The notes under the pieces are model-generated. The model ran no database searches, was not told the origin of the DNA, and was given only the letters and a program-made list of their open reading frames with translations. A stretch of DNA of 64,000 bases from JAMLIN01 sp041676645 (lineage in GTDB: Bacteria > Pseudomonadota > Gammaproteobacteria > Burkholderiales > Burkholderiaceae_E), in assembly GCA_041676645.1 (NCBI GenBank), contig JBAYRO010000006.1:9960-73959 (forward strand), in the 5' to 3' direction. Position 1 is the first letter of the stretch. Every line of letters starts with the position of its first letter. Position numbers and translations under genes: made by a program. This document shows positions 1 to 10,134 of this stretch, piece by piece.

Positions 1-834
1 GTCGTCGGCTCGACCGGATCGGGCAAGTCGACCACGCTCGCCTCCATGATCGACCTGCGCGCCGAGAAGCGCAGTGGCCACATCCTGACGATGGAGGACC
101 CGATCGAGTTCACCTTCCGGCACAAGCGCTCGATCGTCAACCAGCGCCAGATCGGCACCGACACCAAGTCGCTGCAGATCGGCCTGAAGAACGCGATGCG
201 CCAGGCGCCGGACTGCATCCTGATCGGCGAGATCCGCGACACCGAAACCATGACCATGGCGCTGGCCTATGCGCAGTCGGGCCACCTGGTGCTCGCGACC
301 CTGCATGCGAACAACGCCAACCATGCCCTGAACCGCATCATCGGCTTCTATTCGCCGGACAACCGACGGGTCCTGCTCTCCGATCTGGCCGCCGCCCTCA
401 AGGGCGTCGTCTCGCAACGCCTGATTCGCGCTCGCGAGGGCGACCAGCGCCTGCCGGCGGTCGAGATCCTGCTCAATACCCGGCATGTCGCCGAGCTGAT
501 CGAAACCGGCCGCCTCACCGAGATCAAGGAAGCGATGGAGAAGTCCCTCGCCCCGGGCTCGGTCACCTTCGACCAGGCGCTGGCGCGCCTGGTGCGCGAG
601 AACCGCATCGCCCGCGAGGATGCGCTCGCCCATGCCGATTCGCCGACCAACCTGCTGTGGAACCTCGAGAATGCCGGCGATGAAGCGCCATCGGCCGCGG
701 CATCGGGCGCCACCATGATGCCCGAGCTGCAGGTTCCGCCGACGCCCGGCGCCGACGCCGACCCCGCCCAGCCGGGCAGGCCGAAGCCACCGGGAGACTC
801 GGCCTCGTTCTCGGAATTCCTGCTCAATGTCTGA
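1..834 (+). CDS. pilU: PilU-type twitching motility ATPase (5' truncated)
   Basis: C-terminal part of a secretion-superfamily ATPase that powers type IV pilus retraction at the inner membrane. The frame is open from base 1 and starts inside the Walker A loop (GSTGSGKST), so roughly the first 130 residues lie off the left edge. Visible motifs are the Asp box (EDPIEF), Walker B (CILIGEIRDTETM) and the His box (ATLHANNANHA). The wording KRSIVNQRQIGTDTKS resembles PilU more than PilT. After about residue 225 the chain becomes Pro/Ala-rich and ends FSEFLLNV, consistent with the longer tail of PilU. Its stop overlaps the start of the next gene by 8 nt. PilT is the alternative, less likely. Confidence 0.88.
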   Translation, partial: VVGSTGSGKSTTLASMIDLRAEKRSGHILTMEDPIEFTFRHKRSIVNQRQIGTDTKSLQIGLKNAMRQAPDCILIGEIRDTETMTMALAYAQSGHLVLATLHANNANHALNRIIGFYSPDNRRVLLSDLAAALKGVVSQRLIRAREGDQRLPAVEILLNTRHVAELIETGRLTEIKEAMEKSLAPGSVTFDQALARLVRENRIAREDALAHADSPTNLLWNLENAGDEAPSAAASGATMMPELQVPPTPGADADPAQPGRPKPPGDSASFSEFLLNV

Positions 835-1204
835 ACCGTTCCCGATCATCGTCCATGGCATCGAAACCTGCGACCAGGTTCGCAAGGCCCGGCGCTGGCT
901 TCGCGAACACGAGATCGAGCATCGCTACCACGACTTCCGGCGCGACGGCATCGAGGCATCGATGCTCATCGCCTGGGCCTCGCATGTCCCCTGGGATTCC
1001 CTGCTCAATCGGCGCGGACTGGCCTGGCGGGCGCTCGACCCCCAGGCGCGGGCCACGATCGTCGACCAGACGAGCGCGATCGAAGCGATGCTGGCCGAAC
1101 CGACGCTCATCAAAAGACCGGTGCTGATCGCCGGCGAACACGTCCTGGTCGGTTTCAACCCGAAGCTGTACGAAAGCCTGCTGCCGCCCCCGGAGGCGCG
1201 ATGA
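827..1204 (+). CDS. ArsC/Spx-family (YffB-like) thioredoxin-fold protein
   Basis: A 125-residue protein of the arsenate reductase/Spx family. It begins with the motif HGIETCDQVRKARRWL, with a single N-terminal cysteine as in the YffB subgroup rather than the full ArsC catalytic set. KRPVL near residue 103 matches the family's conserved (K/R)RP segment. In other proteobacteria yffB-like genes also sit just before dapE, as here. The ATG lies 8 nt inside pilU, so translation is probably coupled. Glutathione-dependent reductase activity is proposed for the family but the physiological substrate is unknown; an arsenate function should not be assumed. Confidence 0.88.
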   Translation: MSEPFPIIVHGIETCDQVRKARRWLREHEIEHRYHDFRRDGIEASMLIAWASHVPWDSLLNRRGLAWRALDPQARATIVDQTSAIEAMLAEPTLIKRPVLIAGEHVLVGFNPKLYESLLPPPEAR

Positions 1205-1284
1205 ACGCCCCCCACGCCCACTTCGTTCGCCACCCCGGAGGGGGCGCGCCAGTGGCCTCGGGCGGCCGGGCGCCACTGGCATGA
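1201..1284 (+). CDS. Possible 27-codon leader ORF between the ArsC-like gene and dapE
   Basis: An ATG at 1201 overlaps the ArsC-like stop (ATGA), and the frame runs 27 codons to a TGA at 1282-1284. That TGA overlaps the double ATG of dapE at 1281-1286. The peptide is Gly/Ala/Pro-rich and has no recognised domain. Both junctions have the form used for translational coupling, and dapE itself has no visible Shine-Dalgarno sequence. The same interval holds a 9-bp perfect inverted repeat (1248-1256 with 1272-1280). It could equally be a chance frame in a GC-rich spacer. Confidence 0.35.
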   Translation: MNAPHAHFVRHPGGGAPVASGGRAPLA

Positions 1285-2435
1285 TGCCGGCCACCGAACC
1301 GGTCCGGGCGTTTTGCGAGACCCTGGTAAGACGCCGGTCACTCACCCCCGACGATGCCGGCTGCCAGCAGCTGATCATCGAGCGGCTCGCGGCCAGCGGC
1401 TTTGCCGGCGCATCCGAACGCCATGGCGACGTGAGCAACCTCTGGCTGGTCCGCGACGGCGGCCGGCCCGGCCCCACCCTGGTCTTCGCCGGGCACACCG
1501 ATGTGGTGCCCACCGGTCCGCTCGCCGACTGGTCGAGCGATCCGTTCGAACCGCAGGAACGGGATGGACAGCTTCATGGCCGCGGCACGGCCGACATGAA
1601 ATCCTCGATCGCGGCCTTCGTGGTCGCCGCCGAGCGCTTCGTCGCAGGCGCCGGGCGCGAGGGCTTCGGCGGTCGCATCGCGCTGCTGATCACATCGGAC
1701 GAGGAAGGCCCTGCGATCGACGGCACCGTCCGGGTCGTCGAAGCGCTCGCGGCGCGCGGCGAGAAACTGGACTACTGCATCGTCGGCGAACCCACCTGCG
1801 TCGAGCGACTCGGCGACACCGTCAAGAACGGCCGGCGCGGCTCGCTGTCCGGCAGGCTGCTGGTCCAGGGTATCCAGGGCCATGTCGCCTATCCGCATCT
1901 CGCGCGCAATCCGGTGCATCAGCTTGCGCCGGCGCTTGCCGAACTCGCGGCCCATCGCTGGGACGACGGCAACGAGTTCTTCCCGCCGACCTCCTGGCAG
2001 GTCTCGAACATCCATGCCGGCACCGGTGCCGGCAACGTCGTGCCGGGCGAAGCGGTGGTCGACTTCAATTTCCGCTTCTCGACCGCGAGCAGCGTCGATT
2101 CGCTGAAATCCACGCTGGCCGGCATCCTCGATGCGCACGGCCTCGAGTACGCGATCGAATGGTCGCTCTCGGGGATGCCCTTCCTGACGCCGCCGGGCGA
2201 GCTCTCGCGGGCGCTGGCGGCGGCCATCCTCGCCGAGACCGGCGTCGAGGCAAGGCTTTCCACGACGGGCGGCACTTCCGATGGCCGCTTCATCGCGCGG
2301 ATCTGCCCCCAGGTCGTCGAGTTCGGCCCGCTCAACGCCAGCATCCACAAGATCGACGAGCATGTGGAGATCGCGAGCCTGCCGCCTCTTGCCGCCATCT
2401 ACGAGCGCACGATCAGCGCGCTGCTGGACCGATGA
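1281..2435 (+). CDS. dapE: Succinyl-diaminopimelate desuccinylase
   Basis: Zinc peptidase-fold M20 enzyme of 384 residues that hydrolyses N-succinyl-LL-2,6-diaminopimelate in lysine and peptidoglycan precursor synthesis. Diagnostic segments are FAGHTDVVPTGP, with the metal-binding HTD, GRGTADMKSSIAAF, with the bridging Asp, and DEEGPAIDGT, with the catalytic Glu pair. GTSDGRFI and a late FGPLNASIHKIDEHV supply the last metal ligand. Length and motif order match DapE closely. Two consecutive ATGs (1281 and 1284) are possible starts; no clear Shine-Dalgarno precedes them, and a hairpin arm abuts the first. The stop overlaps prmB by 4 nt. Confidence 0.97.
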   Translation: MMPATEPVRAFCETLVRRRSLTPDDAGCQQLIIERLAASGFAGASERHGDVSNLWLVRDGGRPGPTLVFAGHTDVVPTGPLADWSSDPFEPQERDGQLHGRGTADMKSSIAAFVVAAERFVAGAGREGFGGRIALLITSDEEGPAIDGTVRVVEALAARGEKLDYCIVGEPTCVERLGDTVKNGRRGSLSGRLLVQGIQGHVAYPHLARNPVHQLAPALAELAAHRWDDGNEFFPPTSWQVSNIHAGTGAGNVVPGEAVVDFNFRFSTASSVDSLKSTLAGILDAHGLEYAIEWSLSGMPFLTPPGELSRALAAAILAETGVEARLSTTGGTSDGRFIARICPQVVEFGPLNASIHKIDEHVEIASLPPLAAIYERTISALLDR

Positions 2436-3373
2436 ATCCCCATCAACGCCATGTGCCCCGGCCCGGGGCGGCCCGGCGCGGGATGCGCACGGTGCGCGAC
2501 CTGCTGCGCTACGCATGCAGCCGCTTCGGGGCTGCCGACCTGCACCATGGCCATGGGGTGGCCGACCCGCATGACGAAGCCGCCTGGCTCATCCTCTGGT
2601 CGCTCCACCTGCCGCCCACGCCGCTCGAACCCTGGCTCGACGCCCGCCTCACTCCGGGAGAGATCGAGGGCATCGTCGAGCTGGTCGAGCGCCGCTGCAG
2701 CGACCGCACGCCCCTGCCCTACCTGACCGGCGAAGCCTGGCTGCGCGGCCTGCGCTTTCGCGCCGATCCGCGCGCGCTCATCCCGCGTTCGCCGATCGCC
2801 GAGGCGATCGAGGAATCCCTGCCGGAATGGCTCGACGCCATCGGCCGGCCGGCGCAATGGCCGCGTTCCATCCTCGACCTGTGCACCGGTGGCGGCAGCA
2901 TCGCGATCGTGGCTGCGCTGGCCTACCCCGAGGCGCGCGTCGATGCCGCCGACATCAGCGCCGCGGCGCTCGAGCTTGCCGCCGAGAACATCGCCGAGCA
3001 CGGCCTCGACGGGCGCATCGCCCTGCACCGGGGGGATCTCTTCGCACCGCTGCGCCGGCGCCGCTTCGACCTCATCCTCTGCAATCCGCCCTATGTGAAC
3101 AGCCAGTCGATGGCACGCCTGCCCGCCGAGTTCCTTGCCGAACCGGGCCTGGCGCTGGCCGGGGGTATCGACGGCATGGATCTGGTGCGGCGCATCCTCG
3201 CCAGGGCTCCCGGGCATCTCACCGTCGATGGCCTGCTGCTGCTCGAGATCGGCCATGAAGCCGAGCATTTCGAGGCGGCGTTTCCGCGGCTCGAGTTCGG
3301 CTGGCTGCCGGTGGCCGCCGGCGATCGCATGCTCGCGATCATCACTCGCCGGCAGCTCGAAGCGGCTCGATGA
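2432..3373 (+). CDS. prmB: Ribosomal protein uL3 glutamine N5-methyltransferase
   Basis: Class I SAM-dependent methyltransferase of 313 residues that methylates a glutamine in 50S protein L3. The SAM loop is ILDLCTGGGSIAI, the acidic ribose-binding residue is in VDAADISAAAL, and the catalytic signature is CNPPYVNSQSM. The region just before the catalytic domain (PYLTGEAWLRGLRF and ALIPRSPIAE) matches PrmB rather than PrmC. The ATG at 2432 overlaps the dapE stop (ATGA), so I chose it although the same frame stays open much further upstream. It is followed by a 4-nt overlap with the ABC-F gene. Confidence 0.94.
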   Translation: MNPHQRHVPRPGAARRGMRTVRDLLRYACSRFGAADLHHGHGVADPHDEAAWLILWSLHLPPTPLEPWLDARLTPGEIEGIVELVERRCSDRTPLPYLTGEAWLRGLRFRADPRALIPRSPIAEAIEESLPEWLDAIGRPAQWPRSILDLCTGGGSIAIVAALAYPEARVDAADISAAALELAAENIAEHGLDGRIALHRGDLFAPLRRRRFDLILCNPPYVNSQSMARLPAEFLAEPGLALAGGIDGMDLVRRILARAPGHLTVDGLLLLEIGHEAEHFEAAFPRLEFGWLPVAAGDRMLAIITRRQLEAAR

Positions 3374-5322
3374 TCCGGCTCCGCGGCCTGGGCCTGGCGC
3401 GGGGCGGCAAGCCCCTGCTCGAAGGGGCCGATGCCGCGATCTCGCCGAGCGAGAAGATCGCCCTGATCGGGCCCAACGGCTCGGGCAAGACCACCCTGTT
3501 GCGTGCGCTTGCCGGCGAGATCGTCGTCGACGCCGGCGAGATCGATCGTCCGGCGATGCGCGTCGTGCGCCTCGAGCAGGGCCTGCCGGTCGGCGCGCTG
3601 CCGGCCTGGCGCCATGTGGTCGAGTCCGATCCGGTCCTGCGCACGGCGCAAGCCTCGCTCGATGCCGCCCTGGCCGCCGACGACGGCCATGCGATCGGGG
3701 AAGCCCATGCCAGCATCGCCGAAGCCGGCGGGCTCGACGCGCCGGCAAGGGCGCGCAGCCTGCTCCATGGGCTCGGCTTCGATTCGGGCCAGGCCGATGC
3801 CCCGGTCGACACCCTGTCGGGCGGCTGGCGCATGCGGCTCAACCTCGCCCAGGCGCTGTTCGTTCCCAGCGACCTGCTGCTGCTCGACGAGCCGACCAAC
3901 CATCTCGATCTCGATGCCATCCTCTGGCTCGAACGCTGGCTGGCCCGCTACGAAGGCAGCTGCCTGATCGTCTCGCACGATCGGGATTTCCTCGATGCCG
4001 TCGTCCACGCCACCTTGTCGATCGAAGATCGCCGCCTGGTGCGCTATCCCGGCGGCTACTCGGCCTGCGAGCGCCAGCGCGCCGAGCGCCAGGCCCTGGC
4101 CGAACGCAGCTTCCGGCGCGATTCCGAACGCGCCGCCCAGTTGCAGAGATTCATCGACCGTTTCCGGGCCAAGGCAAGCAAGGCCCGCCAGGTGCAGAGC
4201 CGGCTGAAGGCGCTCGAGCGACTCGACCTGGCCGCCCCCCTGCGCGCGGCGAGCGGGCTCGACTTCGGCTTCCCGCAAGCCGGGGAATGCCCCGATCCGC
4301 TGATGCTCGCCGAGGGTGTCGCGGCCGGCTATGAAACGCCCGTGCTGCGCGATATCGACCTGACGATCGAGCGTGGCGCCCGCATCGGCCTGCTCGGCCG
4401 CAACGGCGCCGGCAAGACGACCCTGATCCGGACACTGACCGGCGAACTGCCGGCGCTCGAAGGCCGGATCCAGCGCGCGGCCAGCGCGCGGATCGGATAT
4501 TTCGCCCAGCAGGGCGTCGAGCGCCTTCGAGCCGATGACAGCCCCCTCGCGCACATGGCGCGGGTCGCACCACAGGCTCGCGAAGCTGAACTGCGTGGCT
4601 TCCTCGGGCGCTTCGGATTCCGGGGCGAAGACGCGCTGCGCCCGATCGGGCCGATGTCGGGTGGCGAAAAGGCACGAGTGCTGCTTGCGGAACTGGTGCA
4701 CGGCAAGCCGCAGCTGCTGGTGCTCGACGAACCGACCAACCATCTCGATGCCGCCGCGCGCGACGCCCTGACCGAGGCGCTGGCCGAGTTCGATGGCGCG
4801 CTGCTGCTCGTCTCGCATGACCGCTACCTGCTGCGCGCCAGCGTCGATCGCTTCATCCGGGTCCATGATGGCCGCGTCGATGCCTTCGACGGCGATCTCG
4901 ACGACTATGCCGCCTGGCTGCAGGGGCGCGAGCGGACAGCCACGCCATCGACGGGGGATCGCCCGGGCGCCCCGGGCAGCCTGACGCCGGCGGACGCTCC
5001 CACGGATGCCACGGCCCGGGGTTCGCGTCGCGACGAGCGCCGCGCGGCGGCCGAGCGCCGAGCCCGCCTCGCGGTCGAACTGCGCCCGCTCGATCGCGAA
5101 CTGGCCGCGATCGAAGGCCAGCTCGCCCAGCTGGAGGCCGAGATCGGCGCCATCGACTCGGCGATGGCCGACCCCGGCTTCCATGCCGACGGTGCCCGGG
5201 TCGCCGAAGCGGCCAGGCGTCGCGGGGAATGCAGCCAGCGCGCCGAAGCGCTCGAGCTGCGCTGGCTCGAAGTCGGCGAAGCGCGCGACCGGATCCTCGC
5301 CGGGACGCAGGAGCCCGGCTGA
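3370..5322 (+). CDS. ABC-F family ATPase (YheS-like)
   Basis: Soluble protein of 650 residues with two ABC cassettes and no membrane segment, the layout of ribosome-acting ABC-F proteins. Cassette 1 has Walker A GPNGSGKTT, signature LSGGWRMRL and Walker B LLLLDEPTNHLDLDA. Cassette 2 has GRNGAGKTT, MSGGEKARV and LLVLDEPTNHLDAAA. The inter-domain linker (FRAKASKARQVQSRLKALER) is the P-site tRNA interaction motif region. A charged coiled coil closes the C terminus from about residue 555. Sequence along its length resembles E. coli YheS more than Uup or EttA. It probably relieves stalled translation; the exact role of YheS-type proteins is less settled. It overlaps the next gene by 1 nt. Confidence 0.92.
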   Translation: MIRLRGLGLARGGKPLLEGADAAISPSEKIALIGPNGSGKTTLLRALAGEIVVDAGEIDRPAMRVVRLEQGLPVGALPAWRHVVESDPVLRTAQASLDAALAADDGHAIGEAHASIAEAGGLDAPARARSLLHGLGFDSGQADAPVDTLSGGWRMRLNLAQALFVPSDLLLLDEPTNHLDLDAILWLERWLARYEGSCLIVSHDRDFLDAVVHATLSIEDRRLVRYPGGYSACERQRAERQALAERSFRRDSERAAQLQRFIDRFRAKASKARQVQSRLKALERLDLAAPLRAASGLDFGFPQAGECPDPLMLAEGVAAGYETPVLRDIDLTIERGARIGLLGRNGAGKTTLIRTLTGELPALEGRIQRAASARIGYFAQQGVERLRADDSPLAHMARVAPQAREAELRGFLGRFGFRGEDALRPIGPMSGGEKARVLLAELVHGKPQLLVLDEPTNHLDAAARDALTEALAEFDGALLLVSHDRYLLRASVDRFIRVHDGRVDAFDGDLDDYAAWLQGRERTATPSTGDRPGAPGSLTPADAPTDATARGSRRDERRAAAERRARLAVELRPLDRELAAIEGQLAQLEAEIGAIDSAMADPGFHADGARVAEAARRRGECSQRAEALELRWLEVGEARDRILAGTQEPG

Positions 5323-6020
5323 TGCGCGAGGACATCGGCCTGTTCCGGTTCGACCTCGACGCGCCCCTGCCGGCCACGGCCGCCGGCTGGCTGAATCCGG
5401 CCGAGCGGGAACGGGCGGCCCGCTTCGCCACGGCAACCCTGCGCCAGCGCTTCACCGTCGGGCGCGCCATGCTGCGCCGCCTGCTCGCCGAGCACACCGG
5501 CGAAGCGCCCGAGCGCCTGGCGATCGAGGACGATACCAACGGCAAACCCCAGCTCGTCGGTCGCCCACTCGCCTTCAACCTGAGTCATGCCGGCAACCAT
5601 GCCTTGCTCGCGATCGGCCCGGCCCGGCTGGACCTGGGCATCGACATCGAGGACCTCGCAGCGGTCGGCGACGTCGACGCCCTGGTGACGGTCTGTCTCT
5701 CGCCGGCCGAACGGCAAGGCTTCGCCCGCTTCACCGACGCGGCGACCCGGCGCGACAGCTTCCTGCGACTCTGGGTGCGAAAGGAAGCCTGCCTCAAGGC
5801 GATCGGCCAGGGCCTGCGCATCGAGCCCAGCGAATTCACCGTCGGGTTTCCCGTGTTCGGCGCCGATCTGCCGGCCCGCATCCGCGGCATCGACCTGCGG
5901 CTGTCCGACCTTGCCCCCGGCGTCCCGGGCCATGCGGCGGCGATCGCCGTCGTCGGCTCGGCGCCCATGCCGGCGCTGGCGCCCATCGCCCACCTGGCGC
6001 CCGCCTCGCGCAACCGCTGA
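5322..6020 (+). CDS. 4'-phosphopantetheinyl transferase (Sfp type)
   Basis: A 232-residue enzyme that moves the phosphopantetheine arm of CoA onto a carrier-protein serine. The Mg-binding motif LGIDIEDL and the second signature FLRLWVRKEACLKAIGQGL (W..KEA.lKA.G.Gl) are both present, as is FNLSHAGNHAL near residue 85. The two-motif, about 230-residue format is Sfp/Gsp rather than AcpS. Its ATG shares one base with the ABC-F stop (TGATG), so it is the last gene of this coupled run. No polyketide or peptide synthetase is nearby, so it may serve general fatty-acid ACP or distant clusters. The frame is open further upstream, but those starts would lie deep inside the ABC-F gene. Confidence 0.9.
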   Translation: MREDIGLFRFDLDAPLPATAAGWLNPAERERAARFATATLRQRFTVGRAMLRRLLAEHTGEAPERLAIEDDTNGKPQLVGRPLAFNLSHAGNHALLAIGPARLDLGIDIEDLAAVGDVDALVTVCLSPAERQGFARFTDAATRRDSFLRLWVRKEACLKAIGQGLRIEPSEFTVGFPVFGADLPARIRGIDLRLSDLAPGVPGHAAAIAVVGSAPMPALAPIAHLAPASRNR

Positions 6021-6122
6021 GCGGCGCGCATCCTCCGATACAATCGGCACTGGAGACAGGCGCGGTCGATCCTCGTCGAATCGATTCCAGCCCGGTGCAA
6101 TATTCTTCGAGAGCAAGACGCC

Positions 6123-7658
6123 ATGGACAGACCCTTTCGACGCATCGCCATCGTCGGCGCCGGTGCGATGGGCCGGGGAATCACCCAGCTTTTCGCGCAG
6201 AGCGGCTTCGAGGTTGTCGTGCACGACACCCGCAGCGAGGCCATCGACGCCGCCCTCGCCCACCTCGAGGGCACCTTCGAGCGGCTCGCCGAACGCGGCA
6301 AGATTTCCGCCGATCAGGCGCGGGAGAGCCTCGGACGCGTGAGCCGCGGCGACTCCCTCGAGAGCCTGGCCGACTGCGACCTCGTCATCGAGGCCATCGT
6401 CGAGCGCCTCGATGTCAAGCAGGCGCTGTTCGGCCAGCTCGAGGCGATCTGCGCCGCCGACGCGGTGCTGGCCACCAACACCTCCTCGTTGTCGGTCACC
6501 GCGATCGCCAGCGGCTGCAGGCACCCGGGACGCATCGCCGGCTACCATTTCTTCAATCCGGTCCCGCTCATGAAGGTCGTCGAGGTCGTGCGGGGCGCGG
6601 CCACCGACGATGCGCCGATCGAGCGACTGGTCGAGCTGGCCCGCATCGCCGGCCACCGCGCCGTGATCACGCGCGACTATCCGGGCTTCATCGTCAATCA
6701 TGCCGGCCGGGCCTATGGCCCGGAGTCGATCCGCGCGGTCAGCGAAGGCGTTGCCGACACCGTCACCGTCGACCGCATCCTGCGCGAGCAGGTCGCCTTC
6801 GACGGCAAGGGTTTCAGGCTCGGTCCGTTCGAGCTGCTCGACCTCACGGGGCTCGATGTTTCGCATCCGGTGATGGAATCGATCTACCGCCAGTTCTACG
6901 ATGAACCGAGATTCCGCCCCTCGGTGCTGACCGCCCAGCAGCATGCCGCCGGCTGGTTCGGCCGCAAGACCGGCATCGGCTTCTATCGCCACGAGGACGG
7001 CGTCCAGCGCACGCCCGAGGAACCCCCCCATCCCGAGCCCGAGGCCATGCCACGGGTATGGGTCGGCCCCGGGCCTGCCGCCGCTTCGCTGGGCGAGCTC
7101 GCGGAGGCCCTGGGTGCGACCACCGTCGCGGGCGCCACGCCGCCCGCCGACGCGATGATCCTGGTCGCCCCCCTGGGCATCGATGCCACCACGGCAGCCG
7201 CCGGCTTCGACGGCAGTCGCGTGGTCGCGATCGACACCCTCTTTCCCTACGCCCACAAGGCCTGCAAGCGCCGCGTGCTGATGGGCACGCCCGCCACCAC
7301 GCCGACGATCCTCGCCGCCGCGGCCGCCCTCTTCGCGCGCGATGGCGCCCGGGTTTCCGTGCTGCGCGACTCCGCCGGCTTCGTGGCGCAGCGCGTCGTC
7401 GCGATGATCGTCTCGGTCGCGGCCGACATCGCGCAGCAGCGCATCGCGTCGCCCGCCGACATCGACGAGGCGGTTCGCATCGGCCTGGGCTATCCGGTGG
7501 GTCCGCTCACGATGGGCGATCGCCTCGGTCCGGCCACGGTGGTCGGGATCCTGCGCGGCATGGCCAGCGTCACCGGCGATCCCCGCTGCCGACCCTCGCT
7601 ATGGCTGCAGCGCCGCGCCCAGCTCGGCCTGTCGCTGCTGCACGACGACAATGCGTGA
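6123..7658 (+). CDS. 3-hydroxyacyl-CoA dehydrogenase (PaaH/HbdA type, tandem C-domains)
   Basis: NAD-dependent 3-hydroxyacyl-CoA dehydrogenase of 511 residues acting in beta-oxidation or aromatic/short-chain acyl-CoA breakdown. The Rossmann loop is IVGAGAMGRGI, the catalytic region is LATNTSSLSV followed by GYHFFNPVPLMKVVEVV, and the substrate domain begins PGFIVNHAGRAY. A second HCDH C-terminal domain occupies about residues 400-500 (SAGFVAQRVVAMIV), as in the long PaaH/PaaC family of about 500 residues. It is followed, on the same strand, by a kinase and an acyl-CoA dehydrogenase that probably act with it. A TACAAT hexamer at 6039-6044 is a possible -10. Confidence 0.92.
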   Translation: MDRPFRRIAIVGAGAMGRGITQLFAQSGFEVVVHDTRSEAIDAALAHLEGTFERLAERGKISADQARESLGRVSRGDSLESLADCDLVIEAIVERLDVKQALFGQLEAICAADAVLATNTSSLSVTAIASGCRHPGRIAGYHFFNPVPLMKVVEVVRGAATDDAPIERLVELARIAGHRAVITRDYPGFIVNHAGRAYGPESIRAVSEGVADTVTVDRILREQVAFDGKGFRLGPFELLDLTGLDVSHPVMESIYRQFYDEPRFRPSVLTAQQHAAGWFGRKTGIGFYRHEDGVQRTPEEPPHPEPEAMPRVWVGPGPAAASLGELAEALGATTVAGATPPADAMILVAPLGIDATTAAAGFDGSRVVAIDTLFPYAHKACKRRVLMGTPATTPTILAAAAALFARDGARVSVLRDSAGFVAQRVVAMIVSVAADIAQQRIASPADIDEAVRIGLGYPVGPLTMGDRLGPATVVGILRGMASVTGDPRCRPSLWLQRRAQLGLSLLHDDNA

Positions 7659-7717
7659 ACCGATGCACGCACACGGTTCCAGCGATTTCCCCACATCATC
7701 AGACGAACGGAGGCGAC

Positions 7718-8827
7718 GTGGCTGATCAATCGAGCCAGACCGAATCGACCGACCCGAACGCCGTCTTCTCGGGCACGATGGACGTGCCGGAACGGCACCA
7801 GTTCGATGTCGGCGTACTTGGCGAGTATCTCAAGGGCAAGCTGCCCGACTTCGACGGCCAGTTGCGCGTCGAGCTTTTCAAGGGCGGCCAGTCCAACCCG
7901 ACCTACAAGCTGTCCGGAACCAAGCGCAATTTCGTGATGCGCTCCAAGCCGGGTCCGGTGGCGAAGCTCCTGCCCTCGGCCCATGCCGTCGAACGCGAGT
8001 TCCGCGTCCTGCAGGCCCTGGGCAAGACCGATGTGCCGGTCGCCGAGGTCTATGCGCTTTGCGAGGACGAATCGGTGATCGGCCGTGCTTTCTACATCAT
8101 GGAGCACGTCGAGGGCCGGGTGATGTGGGACCAGTCACTGCCCGACATGGATCCCGGCGGGCGCCGCGAGATCTACGAGGAGATGAACCGCGTCATCGCC
8201 CTGCTCCACAGCGTCGATCCCGCCGCCGTCGGGCTCGAGGACTTCGGCAGGCCCGGCAACTATTTCGCCCGGCAGATCAGCCGCTGGTCCAAGCAGTACA
8301 AGATATCCGAAACCGAGAAGATCGAGGCGATGGACAATCTCATCGCCTGGATGCCGGAGAACATCCCCGACATCGAGGAATCGGCGGTCGTCCACGGCGA
8401 CTACCGGCTCGACAACCTGATGTTCCATCCCACCGAGCCGCGCGTGCTGGCGATACTCGACTGGGAACTCTCCACCCTCGGGCATCCACTGGCCGATTTC
8501 TCCTACCACTGCATGTCCTGGCATATCGACCCGGGCAAGTTCCGCGGCATCGCGGGCCTCGATCACGCCGGGCTGGGCATCCCGAGCGAAATGGAATACG
8601 TCGAGATGTACTGCAAGCGCGTCGGCCGCGATCCCCGGGAAGTGCTCGAACACTGGAACTTCTACATCGCCTACAACATGTTCCGGCTCGCCGGCATCCT
8701 GCAGGGGATCATGAAGCGCGCGGTCGACGGCACCGCGTCCAGCGACAAGGCTTTCGAATCGGGCCGCCGGGCCCGCGGGCTCGCCGAATCGGGCTGGCGA
8801 ATCGTCGAGCGCATGCAGAAGGGCTAG
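7718..8827 (+). CDS. Phosphotransferase-family kinase (ACAD10/11 kinase-domain or LvaA type)
   Basis: A 369-residue protein with the aminoglycoside/choline kinase fold. The nucleotide-binding glycine segment is ELFKGGQSNPTYKL, the catalytic loop is VVHGDYRLDNLMF (HGD....N) and the metal-binding DWE is in ILDWELSTLGHPLADF. These forms are typical of the kinase domain of human ACAD10/ACAD11 and bacterial LvaA-like proteins, which phosphorylate 4-hydroxyacyl-CoAs, rather than antibiotic kinases. I chose the GTG at 7718 because ACGGAGG lies 5 nt upstream and the preceding frame does not look like protein. It is followed after 68 nt by an acyl-CoA dehydrogenase, the natural partner. The substrate is inferred. 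Confidence 0.86.
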   Translation: MADQSSQTESTDPNAVFSGTMDVPERHQFDVGVLGEYLKGKLPDFDGQLRVELFKGGQSNPTYKLSGTKRNFVMRSKPGPVAKLLPSAHAVEREFRVLQALGKTDVPVAEVYALCEDESVIGRAFYIMEHVEGRVMWDQSLPDMDPGGRREIYEEMNRVIALLHSVDPAAVGLEDFGRPGNYFARQISRWSKQYKISETEKIEAMDNLIAWMPENIPDIEESAVVHGDYRLDNLMFHPTEPRVLAILDWELSTLGHPLADFSYHCMSWHIDPGKFRGIAGLDHAGLGIPSEMEYVEMYCKRVGRDPREVLEHWNFYIAYNMFRLAGILQGIMKRAVDGTASSDKAFESGRRARGLAESGWRIVERMQKG

Positions 8828-8895
8828 GAATCCGGCTGCGATCTTCGCAGCCGTCTCGGCGGGTTCCGATCCGCCCACCAACCGAGGAGGTCGAC

Positions 8896-10125
<1,230 letters not shown>

Positions 10126-10134
10126 GTGGAAAGC

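Noticed and set aside
827..1204. Arsenate reductase as a resistance gene
   Set aside because: Only the N-terminal cysteine motif of the YffB subgroup is present and there are no other ars genes.
3091..5436. Long antisense frame over the ABC-F gene
   Set aside because: No recognisable protein, and the opposite strand carries complete ABC-F motifs.
7718..8827. Aminoglycoside resistance kinase
   Set aside because: The fold is shared, but the motifs and the adjacent acyl-CoA dehydrogenase fit the ACAD10/11 or LvaA branch, not antibiotic kinases.
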